A stretch of 64,000 nt of DNA from CAZAQV01 sp964487255 (GTDB taxonomy: Bacteria; Myxococcota_A; Polyangia; Polyangiales; CAZAQV01), in contig CAZAQV010000010.1 of the NCBI GenBank assembly GCA_964487255.1, forward strand, positions 62,001 through 126,000. Direction: 5' to 3'. The notes beneath the pieces were generated by a model. That model worked only from the letters and a program-made list of their open reading frames with translations, made no database searches and was not told where the DNA came from. Numbering within the stretch: position 1 is the stretch's first letter; the number at the start of each line of letters is the position of its first letter. Shown piece after piece: positions 9,126 to 18,656 of this stretch. The position numbers and the translations under genes are program-made.

Positions 9126-9348
9126 GCCGACGCCGCTTTCGGGCGCCAGGCGCACGCCGACCTCGCTGCCGATCGCAACTCACCGGTCACAATCATTCAC
9201 TATTTTCACGCAGCGGCCTGGCATGCATACTGCTCATTCAGTGTCCACCAAACACCAGCACATGCCGCGGTCGTGTGCACCTCGATTTGAAGGCTCCGGC
9301 TCGAAGCATGATGCCAGCCCGGAGAATGGACAGGTTCGTCCATGGCGT
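9126..9348. other. Intergenic region before the 9.35 kb hairpin repeat
   Basis: About 220 bp with no supported ORF. It leads into a hairpin-bearing repeat (9336-9402) that overlaps the uncertain 5' end of the next gene. Confidence 0.4.
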
Positions 9349-9402
9349 TTGGCGGGGGGATCGAGCTCGACTTGGATCCCGGGGCAGAAGGAAGGTGGGG
9401 TC
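9336..9402 (-). repeat. Hairpin-bearing repeat, copy 1
   Basis: Contains the stem GGGATC (9357-9362) and GATCCC (9375-9380) with a 12-nt loop. Read on the minus strand it aligns with 36546-36608 on the plus strand at roughly 35 of 43 core positions, by hand. Restriction-site-like runs (GAGCTC, GGATCC, CCCGGG) are part of this repeat. Confidence 0.65.
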
Positions 9403-9981
9403 TTTAACTTCCTGCTTTGTCTCTTGGGCGGCCTCGCTCTGCAGCTGTTCCCGAGCACAGCTCCTGCGCAAGACGGCGCGTACGGGCGCTTTGATGGTTC
9501 GTTTCACGCGGACCTCGCAGTCGGTGCTGGGCTTAGCGAGCACGAGCAAGCCTCGCTCGTGTGGCACGGACGTCTGCGCTACGTCGATGCTGCAGGCCTT
9601 GTGGTTCGAGGCGACCACGCGCTCGCTGAGAGTGCAGTGCCGCTGCGTCTCTTTGCCGGTCTCGAGCTGCGGCCGCTCTTTCCCGCGCGCTTCTTGATGA
9701 ACAGCGAGTTCTACGTCGAATGGCTCGACCTTCTTGTGGACTCGGTTGGCGTCGAGCTTGGCGCGAGCTTCATCGGTCCAGTCGATGTGCCTCCACGATT
9801 GACGATGGCGCTGGGCTTCGACCTACCGATCGTGACGCCTTCGATGTGGAACCATGGGGTGTACATCCATCTGAGCGCAGAGCACGTCTTCGGCCAGGGC
9901 GCGTACTGGGTGTTCTCTGCTGCGCTCGACCTACGCCTTGTGTTCGCGACGATGGTTGGGCTTCAAGACCCCTCGCGGTAG
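9349..9981 (+). CDS. Secreted, probable outer-membrane-like protein, unknown
   Basis: About 210 aa if it starts at TTG 9349; the start is uncertain because no ATG or GTG lies just before the signal peptide (FNFLLCLLGGLALQLFPS, cleavage near APAQ|DG). ATGs at 9262 and 9223 are in frame but give an implausible basic leader. The mature part alternates hydrophobic and polar residues (FHADLAVGAGL, VGVELGASFIG, LTMALGFDLP, VYIHLSAEHVFG), as in small outer-membrane beta-barrels, but no family is recognised. The upstream 70 bp carry a repeat also found at 36.57 kb, which may have displaced the original start. Confidence 0.6.
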   Translation: MAGGSSSTWIPGQKEGGVFNFLLCLLGGLALQLFPSTAPAQDGAYGRFDGSFHADLAVGAGLSEHEQASLVWHGRLRYVDAAGLVVRGDHALAESAVPLRLFAGLELRPLFPARFLMNSEFYVEWLDLLVDSVGVELGASFIGPVDVPPRLTMALGFDLPIVTPSMWNHGVYIHLSAEHVFGQGAYWVFSAALDLRLVFATMVGLQDPSR

Positions 9982-10034
9982 TTAAGACGCGCTGCACGGT
10001 TTTTGCATGCTTCTCACAACACTGAGGAGTAGAC

Positions 10035-10730
10035 ATGGTAAGTCTTCCAAAAAGCATTGTAATTACAATGTTTCGTGAGCTGATGGAGAAGGGAATAACC
10101 TTAGAAGTTGTTCCACGTAGCTCAGAATTTGCGCTGGGCGGAATAGCCGAAAGCTCCAGCGGAGCGATCCCGGCTGTCGTCAGTGCCTTGGATTTTGAGG
10201 CCAATGAGGGGCTGCTCGAGCTTATTCAGATGATGGATCACTATTTTGAAAGTGCATGGTTCGTCATGAGACTGGAGCACATCTCTTATCGGGCCAAGGT
10301 TCATTGCTTCCCGATGGGGCCCGGACGCTTGGCCTTCGAAATACCAGACGAGATCGAACGCGAAGCCCGAAACTCTTCGCTTCCTGTGGAGGATGACATC
10401 CTCACGGTAGGCGAGAGCGCAGAGCAGTACGCGTTGATTCGGCGTAGCGGTTCGATCGTGCGAGTCCGTGTTCCTTCCGGTGAAATCCCGCAACATTTTG
10501 AAGCGAATCTTGAGTCCGACACTCGTCCCGGTGGCTACTATGCAACCGTTGTAAGCCGTCGCAATGAAGAGGGGTGGGTCGACCTTGAGTTGACGCCGAG
10601 TCGCTCCCCATGGACCCATCCTCCAGCGGTCAAACCACCGAGCACGGCCCCTCCGCCCGATACCGGTGTGCACTTCTTGCCAGAGAGACTGCGCCAGTTG
10701 CGCAGGTCGCTGCAGAAAAAGAGCGGCTAG
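10035..10730 (+). CDS. Hypothetical protein, 231 aa
   Basis: A strong ribosome-binding site (GAGGAG, 6 nt before the ATG) fixes the start. No signal peptide or membrane segment. The first about 165 residues look globular with mixed alpha/beta content; the C-terminus has a Pro/Thr-rich linker (residues about 190-210) and a basic tail ending LRQLRRSLQKKSG. No family is recognised. The first 100 bp are unusually AT-rich for this window and carry a perfect 16-bp palindrome in codons 7-12 (10055-10070). The gene stands alone, 50 nt after the secreted-protein gene and about 60 nt before a lipoprotein gene. Confidence 0.7.
   Translation: MVSLPKSIVITMFRELMEKGITLEVVPRSSEFALGGIAESSSGAIPAVVSALDFEANEGLLELIQMMDHYFESAWFVMRLEHISYRAKVHCFPMGPGRLAFEIPDEIEREARNSSLPVEDDILTVGESAEQYALIRRSGSIVRVRVPSGEIPQHFEANLESDTRPGGYYATVVSRRNEEGWVDLELTPSRSPWTHPPAVKPPSTAPPPDTGVHFLPERLRQLRRSLQKKSG
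10055..10070. promoter_or_regulatory. Perfect 16-bp palindrome just inside a gene
   Basis: CATTGTAATTACAATG reads identically on both strands and lies 20 nt after the start codon of the 231-aa gene. It could be an operator or an mRNA hairpin. The last three bases form an in-frame ATG. Confidence 0.6.
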
Positions 10731-10792
10731 AAGAAGGCCGGTTGTGGTCGGGATTTATCCCGCACACAACCTTGTGCTAGTTCTTACGGTCG

Positions 10793-11872
10793 ATGACTGC
10801 CCCCAAACGCTCTATCATCTTCGCCGTGCTCGCGCTGGTCCTCGTCGCCTGCCCGAAGGAGGACGACGACAAGGGCAAAGTGCCTTTCGGGCTCGACGAT
10901 GGCGACAAGGCAAAGACGGTCGAAACACCGCAGGCGAAGAAAGACGCTGCGAAAGAAGCGAGCGTTAAAGATGCGGGTGCGGATGGCGGCGATGCGAAAG
11001 TCGATGCCCAACGACCTCTCACTCCGGACCAGCTTTTTCGCGAGCAAGTGTTGCGCTCGCTGCGCCTGGGCAAGCTCGACGAGGAACTCAAAACGCAGTC
11101 ACTCGAGAAAGTTCGCAAGCTTGGCGCGCTGCCACTTCGAGGAGTGGCGCCTCCGGTTGCGCTCTCCAGGCTCTATGAGCCTCGTCGGAGCGGCACGGGT
11201 GGCGACTTTGTCGAGCCACCACAAGATGCGTCGCTTCGGGTCCGTGGTGCTCAAGGAGGGACGTTTTCGATAATGACCAAGGCCTTCACTCCCGAAGAGT
11301 CCCAGAGCGCCTCGGTCACGGACCCCAGCGGACAGTACACGCTAGTGGAAAAGAAAGTCAGCTGCGACGGTGTACGTCTCATCGTTGCCAAGAGCAACGA
11401 GATCGTGGCGGGTGTTCTTGCCGGCAAGCCCGCGGCCAAGCCCTGGGTTCACCAAAACGAAGACCCTACCCAATGTAACAAGGCGGAGCTTGAGCCACTC
11501 GTCTTCAAGGTTCTGGGTTGGACCGGTCAGGGCATTGTGTTTTTCCTCGACGGCGACTTCTTTGTGCAGGAGTCTCCGCTTGCGTCGGACGTTGCTCCGC
11601 GAAAGCTCGACTTCGGTCCTGGTTTGCCGGCTCCGCTACCTAGCGGTTTCGTGGCTGCAGACGGTCGAACGGTGGTTGTTCCGACGCGCTTTGGTTTCCT
11701 GGTCTACGTGTCTGGCCAACCCGCTCGTCTCGTGACCGACCGCAATATTGACTCGAGTTCGCAAGTCGCATTCACGCGAGACGACCAGCACCTGCAACTT
11801 TATTGGACGCATGAGGGATCCCTTTTTCACACCGTATTGCCCTTCGCCTATGGCGGTGCGGCCTCCCCATAA
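10793..11872 (+). CDS. Lipoprotein with charged linker, unknown
   Basis: 359 aa. Signal peptide MTAPKRSIIFAVLALVLVAC with lipobox Cys20, then about 60 residues rich in Asp, Lys and Ala, typical of an extended tether. From about residue 75 to the end is a globular domain with repeated short strands (for example GVRLIVAKSNEIVAG, GIVFFLDGDFFVQ, GRTVVVPTRFGFLVYVSG), which may form part of a beta-propeller; this is inference only. No catalytic motif is seen. The ATG was chosen because the lipoprotein signal begins there directly. Confidence 0.7.
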   Translation: MTAPKRSIIFAVLALVLVACPKEDDDKGKVPFGLDDGDKAKTVETPQAKKDAAKEASVKDAGADGGDAKVDAQRPLTPDQLFREQVLRSLRLGKLDEELKTQSLEKVRKLGALPLRGVAPPVALSRLYEPRRSGTGGDFVEPPQDASLRVRGAQGGTFSIMTKAFTPEESQSASVTDPSGQYTLVEKKVSCDGVRLIVAKSNEIVAGVLAGKPAAKPWVHQNEDPTQCNKAELEPLVFKVLGWTGQGIVFFLDGDFFVQESPLASDVAPRKLDFGPGLPAPLPSGFVAADGRTVVVPTRFGFLVYVSGQPARLVTDRNIDSSSQVAFTRDDQHLQLYWTHEGSLFHTVLPFAYGGAASP

Positions 11873-12024
11873 CGGTGTGGCCTCTGCGTAGCAGGGGCAA
11901 ATTGGTTGTACGGTGCGTTTCGCGGTACAAATGCCCCGCACCGTGTTTTGCCACCGCCCAATCCGCTTCGTCCTTGGCCCTAGAACGAGTTGCAGTCAAA
12001 CGCCAGAAAGGCAGACTCACCGCC

Positions 12025-12168
12025 ATGATCCACGTTGCGTCAGACGGGCAGCCCACAGTTCGACACCAGCTGAACATCGGCGACCAGTTTCTCCTCGGCG
12101 AGCGAGCAGCCACGGTGGTGCTCGTCACCCCGAAGAAGTTCTCTGCGCAGCTCGGAGGATCCAACTGA
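12025..12168 (+). CDS. Small ORF, 47 aa, coupled to the propeller lipoprotein
   Basis: 47 aa from ATG 12025. Its TGA overlaps the downstream ATG by one base (TGATG at 12166-12170), and the downstream ribosome-binding site GGAGGA lies inside its last codons, so translation is probably coupled. The sequence (for example LNIGDQFLLGERAATVVLV) suggests a small beta fold. The frame is open back to 11875, but the upstream part reads Cys/Arg-rich and does not look coding. No family recognised. Confidence 0.5.
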   Translation: MIHVASDGQPTVRHQLNIGDQFLLGERAATVVLVTPKKFSAQLGGSN

Positions 12169-13448
12169 TGCGCGTTGTCGTTCTTCTCGCATGCGTTGCC
12201 GCCACGCTTCCCGGTTGCGGAAGTACGCCGGTTCGTTCGGACGGCCCTTGTCAAACCGACCTGCAGTGTCGAGCGGATCGCATCTGCCACCAGGGTGAGT
12301 GTCGGTTTCTTGAGGACGTGTTGGCCGAGCGGGGTGGTGAAACGACTTCTGTGCCGGCCGATGCGGGTGTTGTCACGGTGGCGGATGGCGCAGCGATTGT
12401 GCCCGCTAGCGGGCAGCTCGCCTCCATCTTTCGCGGCGGACCTGCCCGAACGGGTCGTAGCCATGTGAAGGGACCCGCGCAGCTTCCCCAACGCGCATGG
12501 CTTTACGAGACCCAAGGTCGCATCTTCTCGTCGCCGGTGGTTCGTCCTGACGCGTCGATCATCGTCGCTTCACAAGACAAGACAGTCGGCGCGGTTTCCG
12601 CGCAAGGGAAGCTGCTTTGGCGATACGTCGGTACCGACAAGTTTTATGGCACACCGGCCGCGCTTGCGGACGGCTCGGTCGTGATCGGCGGTATGGATGG
12701 ACACGTGCTCTTCTTCACCGCTCAGGGTCAGCTGCGCTGGAAGAAGAAGCTCGCCCAGGGTATCGATTCCAGCCCACTCGTCCTCTATGAGGGACATGAG
12801 CCCGTGATCTACGTCACGGCTGACGGCCTGCATCGTTTCAACGAGCACGGCGCGATCGACTGGAGCTACCCGGTTGCTGGACATGTTCGCTCATCGCCCG
12901 CATATCACCCCGATGGTTTCGTGGTGTTTGGGACCGAGCACGGCATCGTCGAGGCGGTGTCCTCGAAAGGCAAGCCGCTTTGGAGCACGACGGTCGATGG
13001 CAGTGTCGAGGGCGCACCGGCCATCGACGATCGTGGCCAAATCACGGTCGGCACAGACCTGGGATTCGTCGTTCGGTTGGACGCGCGTGGCAACGTCGTT
13101 TGGCGCTTTGAAACAGAAGGGCATGTCCGCGCATCGCCCGCTATCGACGCCCAGGGGCGCGTCATCATCGGCTCGTACGATGGCCACGTCTACGCATTGA
13201 GCGCGACGGGCGCAGTCGTGTGGAAGCTGCCCGTGGGTGGACGCGTTCGCTCCAGTGCGCTCATCGATGCCGACGGACGGATTTACGTAGGCACGCAGGG
13301 CAACGAGGTTTACGCCATTTCTCCCACGGGAAAGAAGCTCTTTTCCATCAACGCCGGCTCCGACGTCGATGCCTCACCCACGCTCGGACCGAAGGGCACG
13401 CTTTACGTCACCGCCGACGACGGCGCCCTGCACGCGTACTCGCAATAA
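12168..13448 (+). CDS. PQQ-like beta-propeller repeat lipoprotein
   Basis: 426 aa. Start fixed by GGAGGA ten nt upstream and by a signal peptide with lipobox (MRVVVLLACVAATLPGC, Cys17). A Cys-rich segment (residues about 25-50, CQTDLQCRADRICHQGECRF) precedes a beta-propeller of about seven repeats of the PQQ/WD-like type: each blade has a pattern such as GxVxWxxxxxGxVxxSPAxxxDGxVxxGxxDGxVYA. Such proteins bind or display ligands in the envelope; PQQ itself is not implied. The C-terminal blade ends in DDGALHAYSQ. Translation looks coupled to the 47-aa ORF. Confidence 0.85.
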   Translation: MRVVVLLACVAATLPGCGSTPVRSDGPCQTDLQCRADRICHQGECRFLEDVLAERGGETTSVPADAGVVTVADGAAIVPASGQLASIFRGGPARTGRSHVKGPAQLPQRAWLYETQGRIFSSPVVRPDASIIVASQDKTVGAVSAQGKLLWRYVGTDKFYGTPAALADGSVVIGGMDGHVLFFTAQGQLRWKKKLAQGIDSSPLVLYEGHEPVIYVTADGLHRFNEHGAIDWSYPVAGHVRSSPAYHPDGFVVFGTEHGIVEAVSSKGKPLWSTTVDGSVEGAPAIDDRGQITVGTDLGFVVRLDARGNVVWRFETEGHVRASPAIDAQGRVIIGSYDGHVYALSATGAVVWKLPVGGRVRSSALIDADGRIYVGTQGNEVYAISPTGKKLFSINAGSDVDASPTLGPKGTLYVTADDGALHAYSQ

Positions 13449-13513
13449 TCACCGCAACCCGGCAGCTGTGGCGACCGTTCCGTCCTCTCCATGAGGTTCG
13501 CTGTCCGGCTTGC

Positions 13514-13541
13514 GTATTACATGTCGACACTTTAGTATTAC
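13514..13541. promoter_or_regulatory. Direct repeats upstream of the toxin-antitoxin pair
   Basis: GTATTAC occurs at 13514-13520 and 13535-13541, spaced 21 bp, about two helical turns, immediately before the ribbon-helix-helix gene. This is the arrangement expected for an autoregulatory operator of an RHH antitoxin; assignment is by position and spacing only. Confidence 0.5.
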
Positions 13542-13544
13542 GCT

Positions 13545-13835
13545 ATGGCAAAGAGCGCGCGCCTAGACCCTGAACTTCAAGACCAGCTCGAGCGAGCTGC
13601 CAAAACACTTGGGGTTTCACAGTCTGAGTTGATCCGCGAAGCCATCGCTGAGCGCTGTCGAAAGGTGCTCGGCGATACCCTTGCTGATCGTGTGGCAAGT
13701 GTAGTGGGCGCGGTATCCAGTGACGGGGGTCGCGCAGAGAAAACGGGTAAGGCATTTCGCAAGACGCTGCGCGCAAGATCGTTGCGCTCTCGTGGTAAGT
13801 CACGAGCCTCGCGGAAGAAAACGTCGCAATCGTGA
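13545..13835 (+). CDS. Ribbon-helix-helix antitoxin (VapB-like)
   Basis: 96 aa. The N-terminal 45 residues (ARLDPELQDQLERAAKTLGVSQSELIREAI) match the ribbon-helix-helix/CopG fold that binds DNA as a dimer and represses its own promoter. The C-terminal half is very basic (Arg/Lys/Ser), which is unusual for antitoxins, whose C-terminal toxin-binding segments are more often acidic or mixed. The stop overlaps the start of the PIN-domain gene by 4 nt (GTGA). I infer an antitoxin from the pairing with the PIN gene. Confidence 0.8.
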   Translation: MAKSARLDPELQDQLERAAKTLGVSQSELIREAIAERCRKVLGDTLADRVASVVGAVSSDGGRAEKTGKAFRKTLRARSLRSRGKSRASRKKTSQS

Positions 13836-14242
13836 TTTTGACCGATGCAGGGCCGCTGGTTGCGTTGATCGACAGTGGCGAACGTGCGCATAAGAAATGT
13901 GTCGAATGCCTTCACGACTTGACCGCGCCTATGGTCACCTCTTGGCCGGCGTTTACCGAGGCGATGTATCTCCTTGGCGATGCCGGCGGTTGGCGTGGTC
14001 AGGAGGCACTGTGGACACTTGTAAACCAAGGTGACCTAGCGGTTGTCTTGCCTGAGCCTGACCGATTGCCCCGCGTCCGTCAGTTGATGGAGAAATTTCG
14101 AGACCTACCTATGGATCTGGCCGATGCAACCCTCGTCGTTCTCGCCGAACAGCGCTCACTTCGAAAGATCTTCACGCTCGACCGCCGAGACTTCAGCACC
14201 TACCGCATCCATGGTCGTCGCCGATTCGAAATCGTGCCGTGA
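13832..14242 (+). CDS. PIN-domain ribonuclease toxin (VapC-like)
   Basis: 136 aa, GTG start overlapping the antitoxin stop. The PIN fold carries the expected acidic metal ligands: Asp in MILTDAGPLVALID, Glu in FTEAMYLLG, Asp in DLADATLVVLAE and Asp in FTLDRRDF. VapC-type toxins cleave tRNA or rRNA when freed from the antitoxin. The length is typical. Target specificity cannot be predicted from the sequence. Confidence 0.85.
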   Translation: MILTDAGPLVALIDSGERAHKKCVECLHDLTAPMVTSWPAFTEAMYLLGDAGGWRGQEALWTLVNQGDLAVVLPEPDRLPRVRQLMEKFRDLPMDLADATLVVLAEQRSLRKIFTLDRRDFSTYRIHGRRRFEIVP

Positions 14243-14287
14243 GACCAAAGTTGAATGGAGTTGGAGGATGCGTGATACAACGGCGCC

Positions 14288-16597
14288 ATGAGTAGAAAGA
14301 AGCGCGGTTCAAAGCGCGGCAAGTCGCAGCGCCCGCAGGCTGGCCCGCCAGCGAAGAAGAGCCGAAAGCAGCGCAGCAAGTCACGCCGAAGTGGTGGTGA
14401 GCCACCAAGTGAGGAAACAGAGCGCGCTGGGCGCAAGCCGCGTGTACGTTCCAAAGCGCCGCAGGGCGACCTGCTCGGACGCTTGATCGTCAACCGCGCG
14501 GGCTTTGGCTTTGTGGTGCCGCAAGACGGGGGCGACGACGTGTTTATCGGCGCCGATCAGATGGCGGGAGCCATGCACGGAGACCGCGTTCGGATCAGCT
14601 GGCGTCCGAGTCGGAAGGGACGCGAAGGGCGCATCCTCGAGGTCACGGGGCGCGCTGCAATCGAAGTCACGGGAAAGCTGCGCGTGGCAGCTGGCAACCA
14701 GTGGATCGATCCTGACGATATACGTCTTCGTGGGCCGATGCCCATTAGCGGCGTGCCGCAAGAGGTCGAGCCCGGTGTACATGTGGTGGCACGGGTGGAT
14801 CGCTTTCCGCGCTATCCCGATGAGATTCCGGAAACGGAGTTTGTCCGTGTGTTGGGTGCTTCGGGAATTACGACCGTCGAGGTTGAGAAACTGAAGATTC
14901 GTGATGGAATCATCGAAGAGTTTCCAGAGGAAGTGAACGCCGAGGCTGAGCAAGTGCCGACGCGTATCTCCAGCAAAGAACGAAAGGGCAGGACCGACTT
15001 CCGTGAACTTCCACTGCTCACCATCGACCCACCCGATGCGCGCGACCACGATGATGCGGTCTGGGTGGAGAAACGAAAAGATGGCTACCGTGTAATCGTC
15101 GCCATTGCCGACGTCTCGCACTACGTACGGGCGAACACCGCGATCGACGAAGAAGCCGAGCAGCGCGCTTTTACGGCCTACTTGCCCGACCGTGCGATCC
15201 CGATGTTGCCACACGAAATCTCATCGGGCATGGCCTCGCTCGTTCCGAAGAAGGACCGCTTGTGTATGGCGGTCGACCTGCGCCTGAATACAGCTGGTCA
15301 AGTCAAAAAGGCGCGCTTCGTGGAGGGCATCATGCGCTCGCACGCTCGGCTGACGTATCAAGGTGTGGCCAAGGAGCTGGGGTTTTCGGACAAACCGAAA
15401 GCGCAGAAAGAAGCGTCGAAGTATCGCAAGGAACTCGAGGCCGTGGCCGAGCTGAGCGCCAAGTTGCGGCGGCGGCGCACCAAGCGTGGCTCACTCAATT
15501 TTGAACTCGATGAGCCGCGCGTCGAGCTCGATGAAAACAATGTCGAGCCGGTCAACGTCTACCGCGCCAAGGAAGACCCCGGCATCAAACGCGCCTACAG
15601 CATGGTCGAGGAGATGATGCTGCTCGCCAATGAAGCGGTCGCCAAATACATGCACGACAAGAACTTGCCCTCGATTTACCGCGTACACGGCAAGCCGGAC
15701 CAAGAGAAGCTTGCGCTGTTCGTGAAGATGGCGCGATCGCTGGGCCACGTGATCGACGAAGAAGAGGCTGCCGATCCGAAAAAACTTTCCAAGTTCCTGT
15801 CCAAAATCGAGAAGGAGTCAGAGTCCGGAGCGCTCAACTACTTGCTCTTGAGGGCGATGCAGCAGGCGATCTATAGCGTTCACAGCATCGGTCACTTCGC
15901 GCTAGCAGCGCCGCACTACCTGCATTTCACCTCGCCCATCCGGCGCTACCCGGACCTCATCGTCCACCGAATGCTGCGCGCGCATTTGCAGCGCGATCAA
16001 GAGACGCTGGATGGTCATGCGGAACAGATCTCGCGCATTGCGTTTGATTCGAGTCAACAAGAGCGAAAGATCGTCGGCCTTGAACGCGACGTTGTGCAGC
16101 TTTATCGCTGCGTACTCGTCAAAGACCGAGTAGGCGAAACCTTTCATGCGACCGTGACAGGCCTCTCCGAGCGAGGCGTCTTCGTCGCCTTCGATGAGCC
16201 CTTTGTGGAGGCGATGCTTCCCACAGACCGCATGGGAGGACACTACGAGCTCAACGAGATTGGCACTCGTCTGCGCGATAAACTGTCGGGCACCGAGTTC
16301 GTGCTCGGCCAAGAGCTCGATGTGCGCATCGAGAGCGTCAATATTCGCGACCGACGCATCTACGCACTACCCGAAGGCATGGCGGCCACATCTGCGTCCT
16401 CGTGGGAAGACGAGATCGAGCGTCCGCAGACGTCCTCGCGTCCACGGCACCGTGACCAACAACGCAAGGGCAAGGGGCGAAAAACAGCAAGCAAAGGCGG
16501 ACGAGCGAAGACGAGCCAACGCGGGCCCATGCTTAGTACGTCCGTTCGCGGTGCTTCAAAAAAGCGCGGCAAAAAAGGCGGCAAGAAACGCCGCTAA
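14288..16597 (+). CDS. rnr: Ribonuclease R (3'-5' exoribonuclease, RNB family)
   Basis: 769 aa. Processive 3'-5' exoribonuclease that degrades structured RNA and takes part in rRNA and mRNA quality control. Order: a Lys/Arg-rich N-terminal region (about 1-60), OB/cold-shock domains, the RNB catalytic domain with LPLLTIDPPDARDHDDAV carrying the active-site aspartates, the HFTSPIRRYPDLIVHR motif, an S1 domain (about 620-700) and a long Lys/Arg/Gly-rich C-terminal tail. The tails at both ends are longer and more basic than usual and probably help RNA binding. The gene converges on atpC with only 5 nt between stop codons. Confidence 0.95.
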   Translation: MSRKKRGSKRGKSQRPQAGPPAKKSRKQRSKSRRSGGEPPSEETERAGRKPRVRSKAPQGDLLGRLIVNRAGFGFVVPQDGGDDVFIGADQMAGAMHGDRVRISWRPSRKGREGRILEVTGRAAIEVTGKLRVAAGNQWIDPDDIRLRGPMPISGVPQEVEPGVHVVARVDRFPRYPDEIPETEFVRVLGASGITTVEVEKLKIRDGIIEEFPEEVNAEAEQVPTRISSKERKGRTDFRELPLLTIDPPDARDHDDAVWVEKRKDGYRVIVAIADVSHYVRANTAIDEEAEQRAFTAYLPDRAIPMLPHEISSGMASLVPKKDRLCMAVDLRLNTAGQVKKARFVEGIMRSHARLTYQGVAKELGFSDKPKAQKEASKYRKELEAVAELSAKLRRRRTKRGSLNFELDEPRVELDENNVEPVNVYRAKEDPGIKRAYSMVEEMMLLANEAVAKYMHDKNLPSIYRVHGKPDQEKLALFVKMARSLGHVIDEEEAADPKKLSKFLSKIEKESESGALNYLLLRAMQQAIYSVHSIGHFALAAPHYLHFTSPIRRYPDLIVHRMLRAHLQRDQETLDGHAEQISRIAFDSSQQERKIVGLERDVVQLYRCVLVKDRVGETFHATVTGLSERGVFVAFDEPFVEAMLPTDRMGGHYELNEIGTRLRDKLSGTEFVLGQELDVRIESVNIRDRRIYALPEGMAATSASSWEDEIERPQTSSRPRHRDQQRKGKGRKTASKGGRAKTSQRGPMLSTSVRGASKKRGKKGGKKRR

Positions 16598-16602
16598 GGA
16601 CG

Positions 16603-17022
16603 TTAGTTCGAAAGTTCCCAGACCTGGATCTGGGCCTCGAGCCAGTGAAGCTTGCGCTCAAGCTCGCGGTACTCGACTTCTTCGGTGTGCTCGCCGAACT
16701 CTTTCATCGCGGTGTTGGTCTCCTCGTACGCCTTGCGGACATCGTCGATCTTGATGTCGGTCGGGCCAGCAAAGTGGTCGGTGAGCAGCAGAACGCGGTC
16801 GGGCTCGACCTCGGCGAAGCCAGGTCCGACGGCCACGACGTGTTCGTGGCTCCGGTCACCATACTTGAGAAGGCCGCCTTGAAGTGCAGCAAGCAGGGGT
16901 CGGTGACCAGGAAGGATTCCCAGGTACCCGCGCACGCTGCGTGCCTGCACCCACTCGGTTTCGATATCCAGTTGCATGCCGGTCGGCGTTGCCACCTCAA
17001 GACGAAGTTGTTGTTCGCTCAT
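16603..17022 (-). CDS. atpC: F-type ATP synthase epsilon subunit
   Basis: 139 aa. Central-stalk subunit that links gamma to the c-ring and can inhibit ATP hydrolysis through its C-terminal helices. The N-terminal beta-sandwich motifs are clear (TPTGMQLDIETEWVQARSVRGYLGILPGHRPLLAALQGG), followed by the helical domain. It lies 11 nt after atpD on the same strand, but no gamma, alpha or Fo gene is in the window, so this is a two-gene unit detached from the rest of the ATP synthase genes. Confidence 0.93.
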   Translation of the reverse strand: MSEQQLRLEVATPTGMQLDIETEWVQARSVRGYLGILPGHRPLLAALQGGLLKYGDRSHEHVVAVGPGFAEVEPDRVLLLTDHFAGPTDIKIDDVRKAYEETNTAMKEFGEHTEEVEYRELERKLHWLEAQIQVWELSN

Positions 17023-17033
17023 GGTCGGCGCTC

Positions 17034-18479
<1,446 letters not shown>

Positions 18480-18656
18480 GTTCTTCTAATTTCCTGCTGG
18501 CCACGTAGGGCCATCCGCCGGTTTTGTGAAGCGGGGGGTACCACGACGTTTTGACCCGGTCAACGCGCTTTGCGGTGCCCATCTCGACCGGAAAGGCTTG
18601 TGATTTGCGGGCTTTCTCTCGATCTGAAATCGGGCGATGATACACTTAGGCCAGGG

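Noticed and set aside
9357..9384. Cluster of GAGCTC, GGATCC and CCCGGG sites resembling a cloning polylinker
   Set aside because: A diverged copy occurs at 36.57 kb in the same window, so it is a natural repeat, not vector sequence.
11875..12024. Longer start for the 47-aa ORF (97 aa)
   Set aside because: The extra part is Cys/Arg-rich, lacks a ribosome-binding site and does not look coding.
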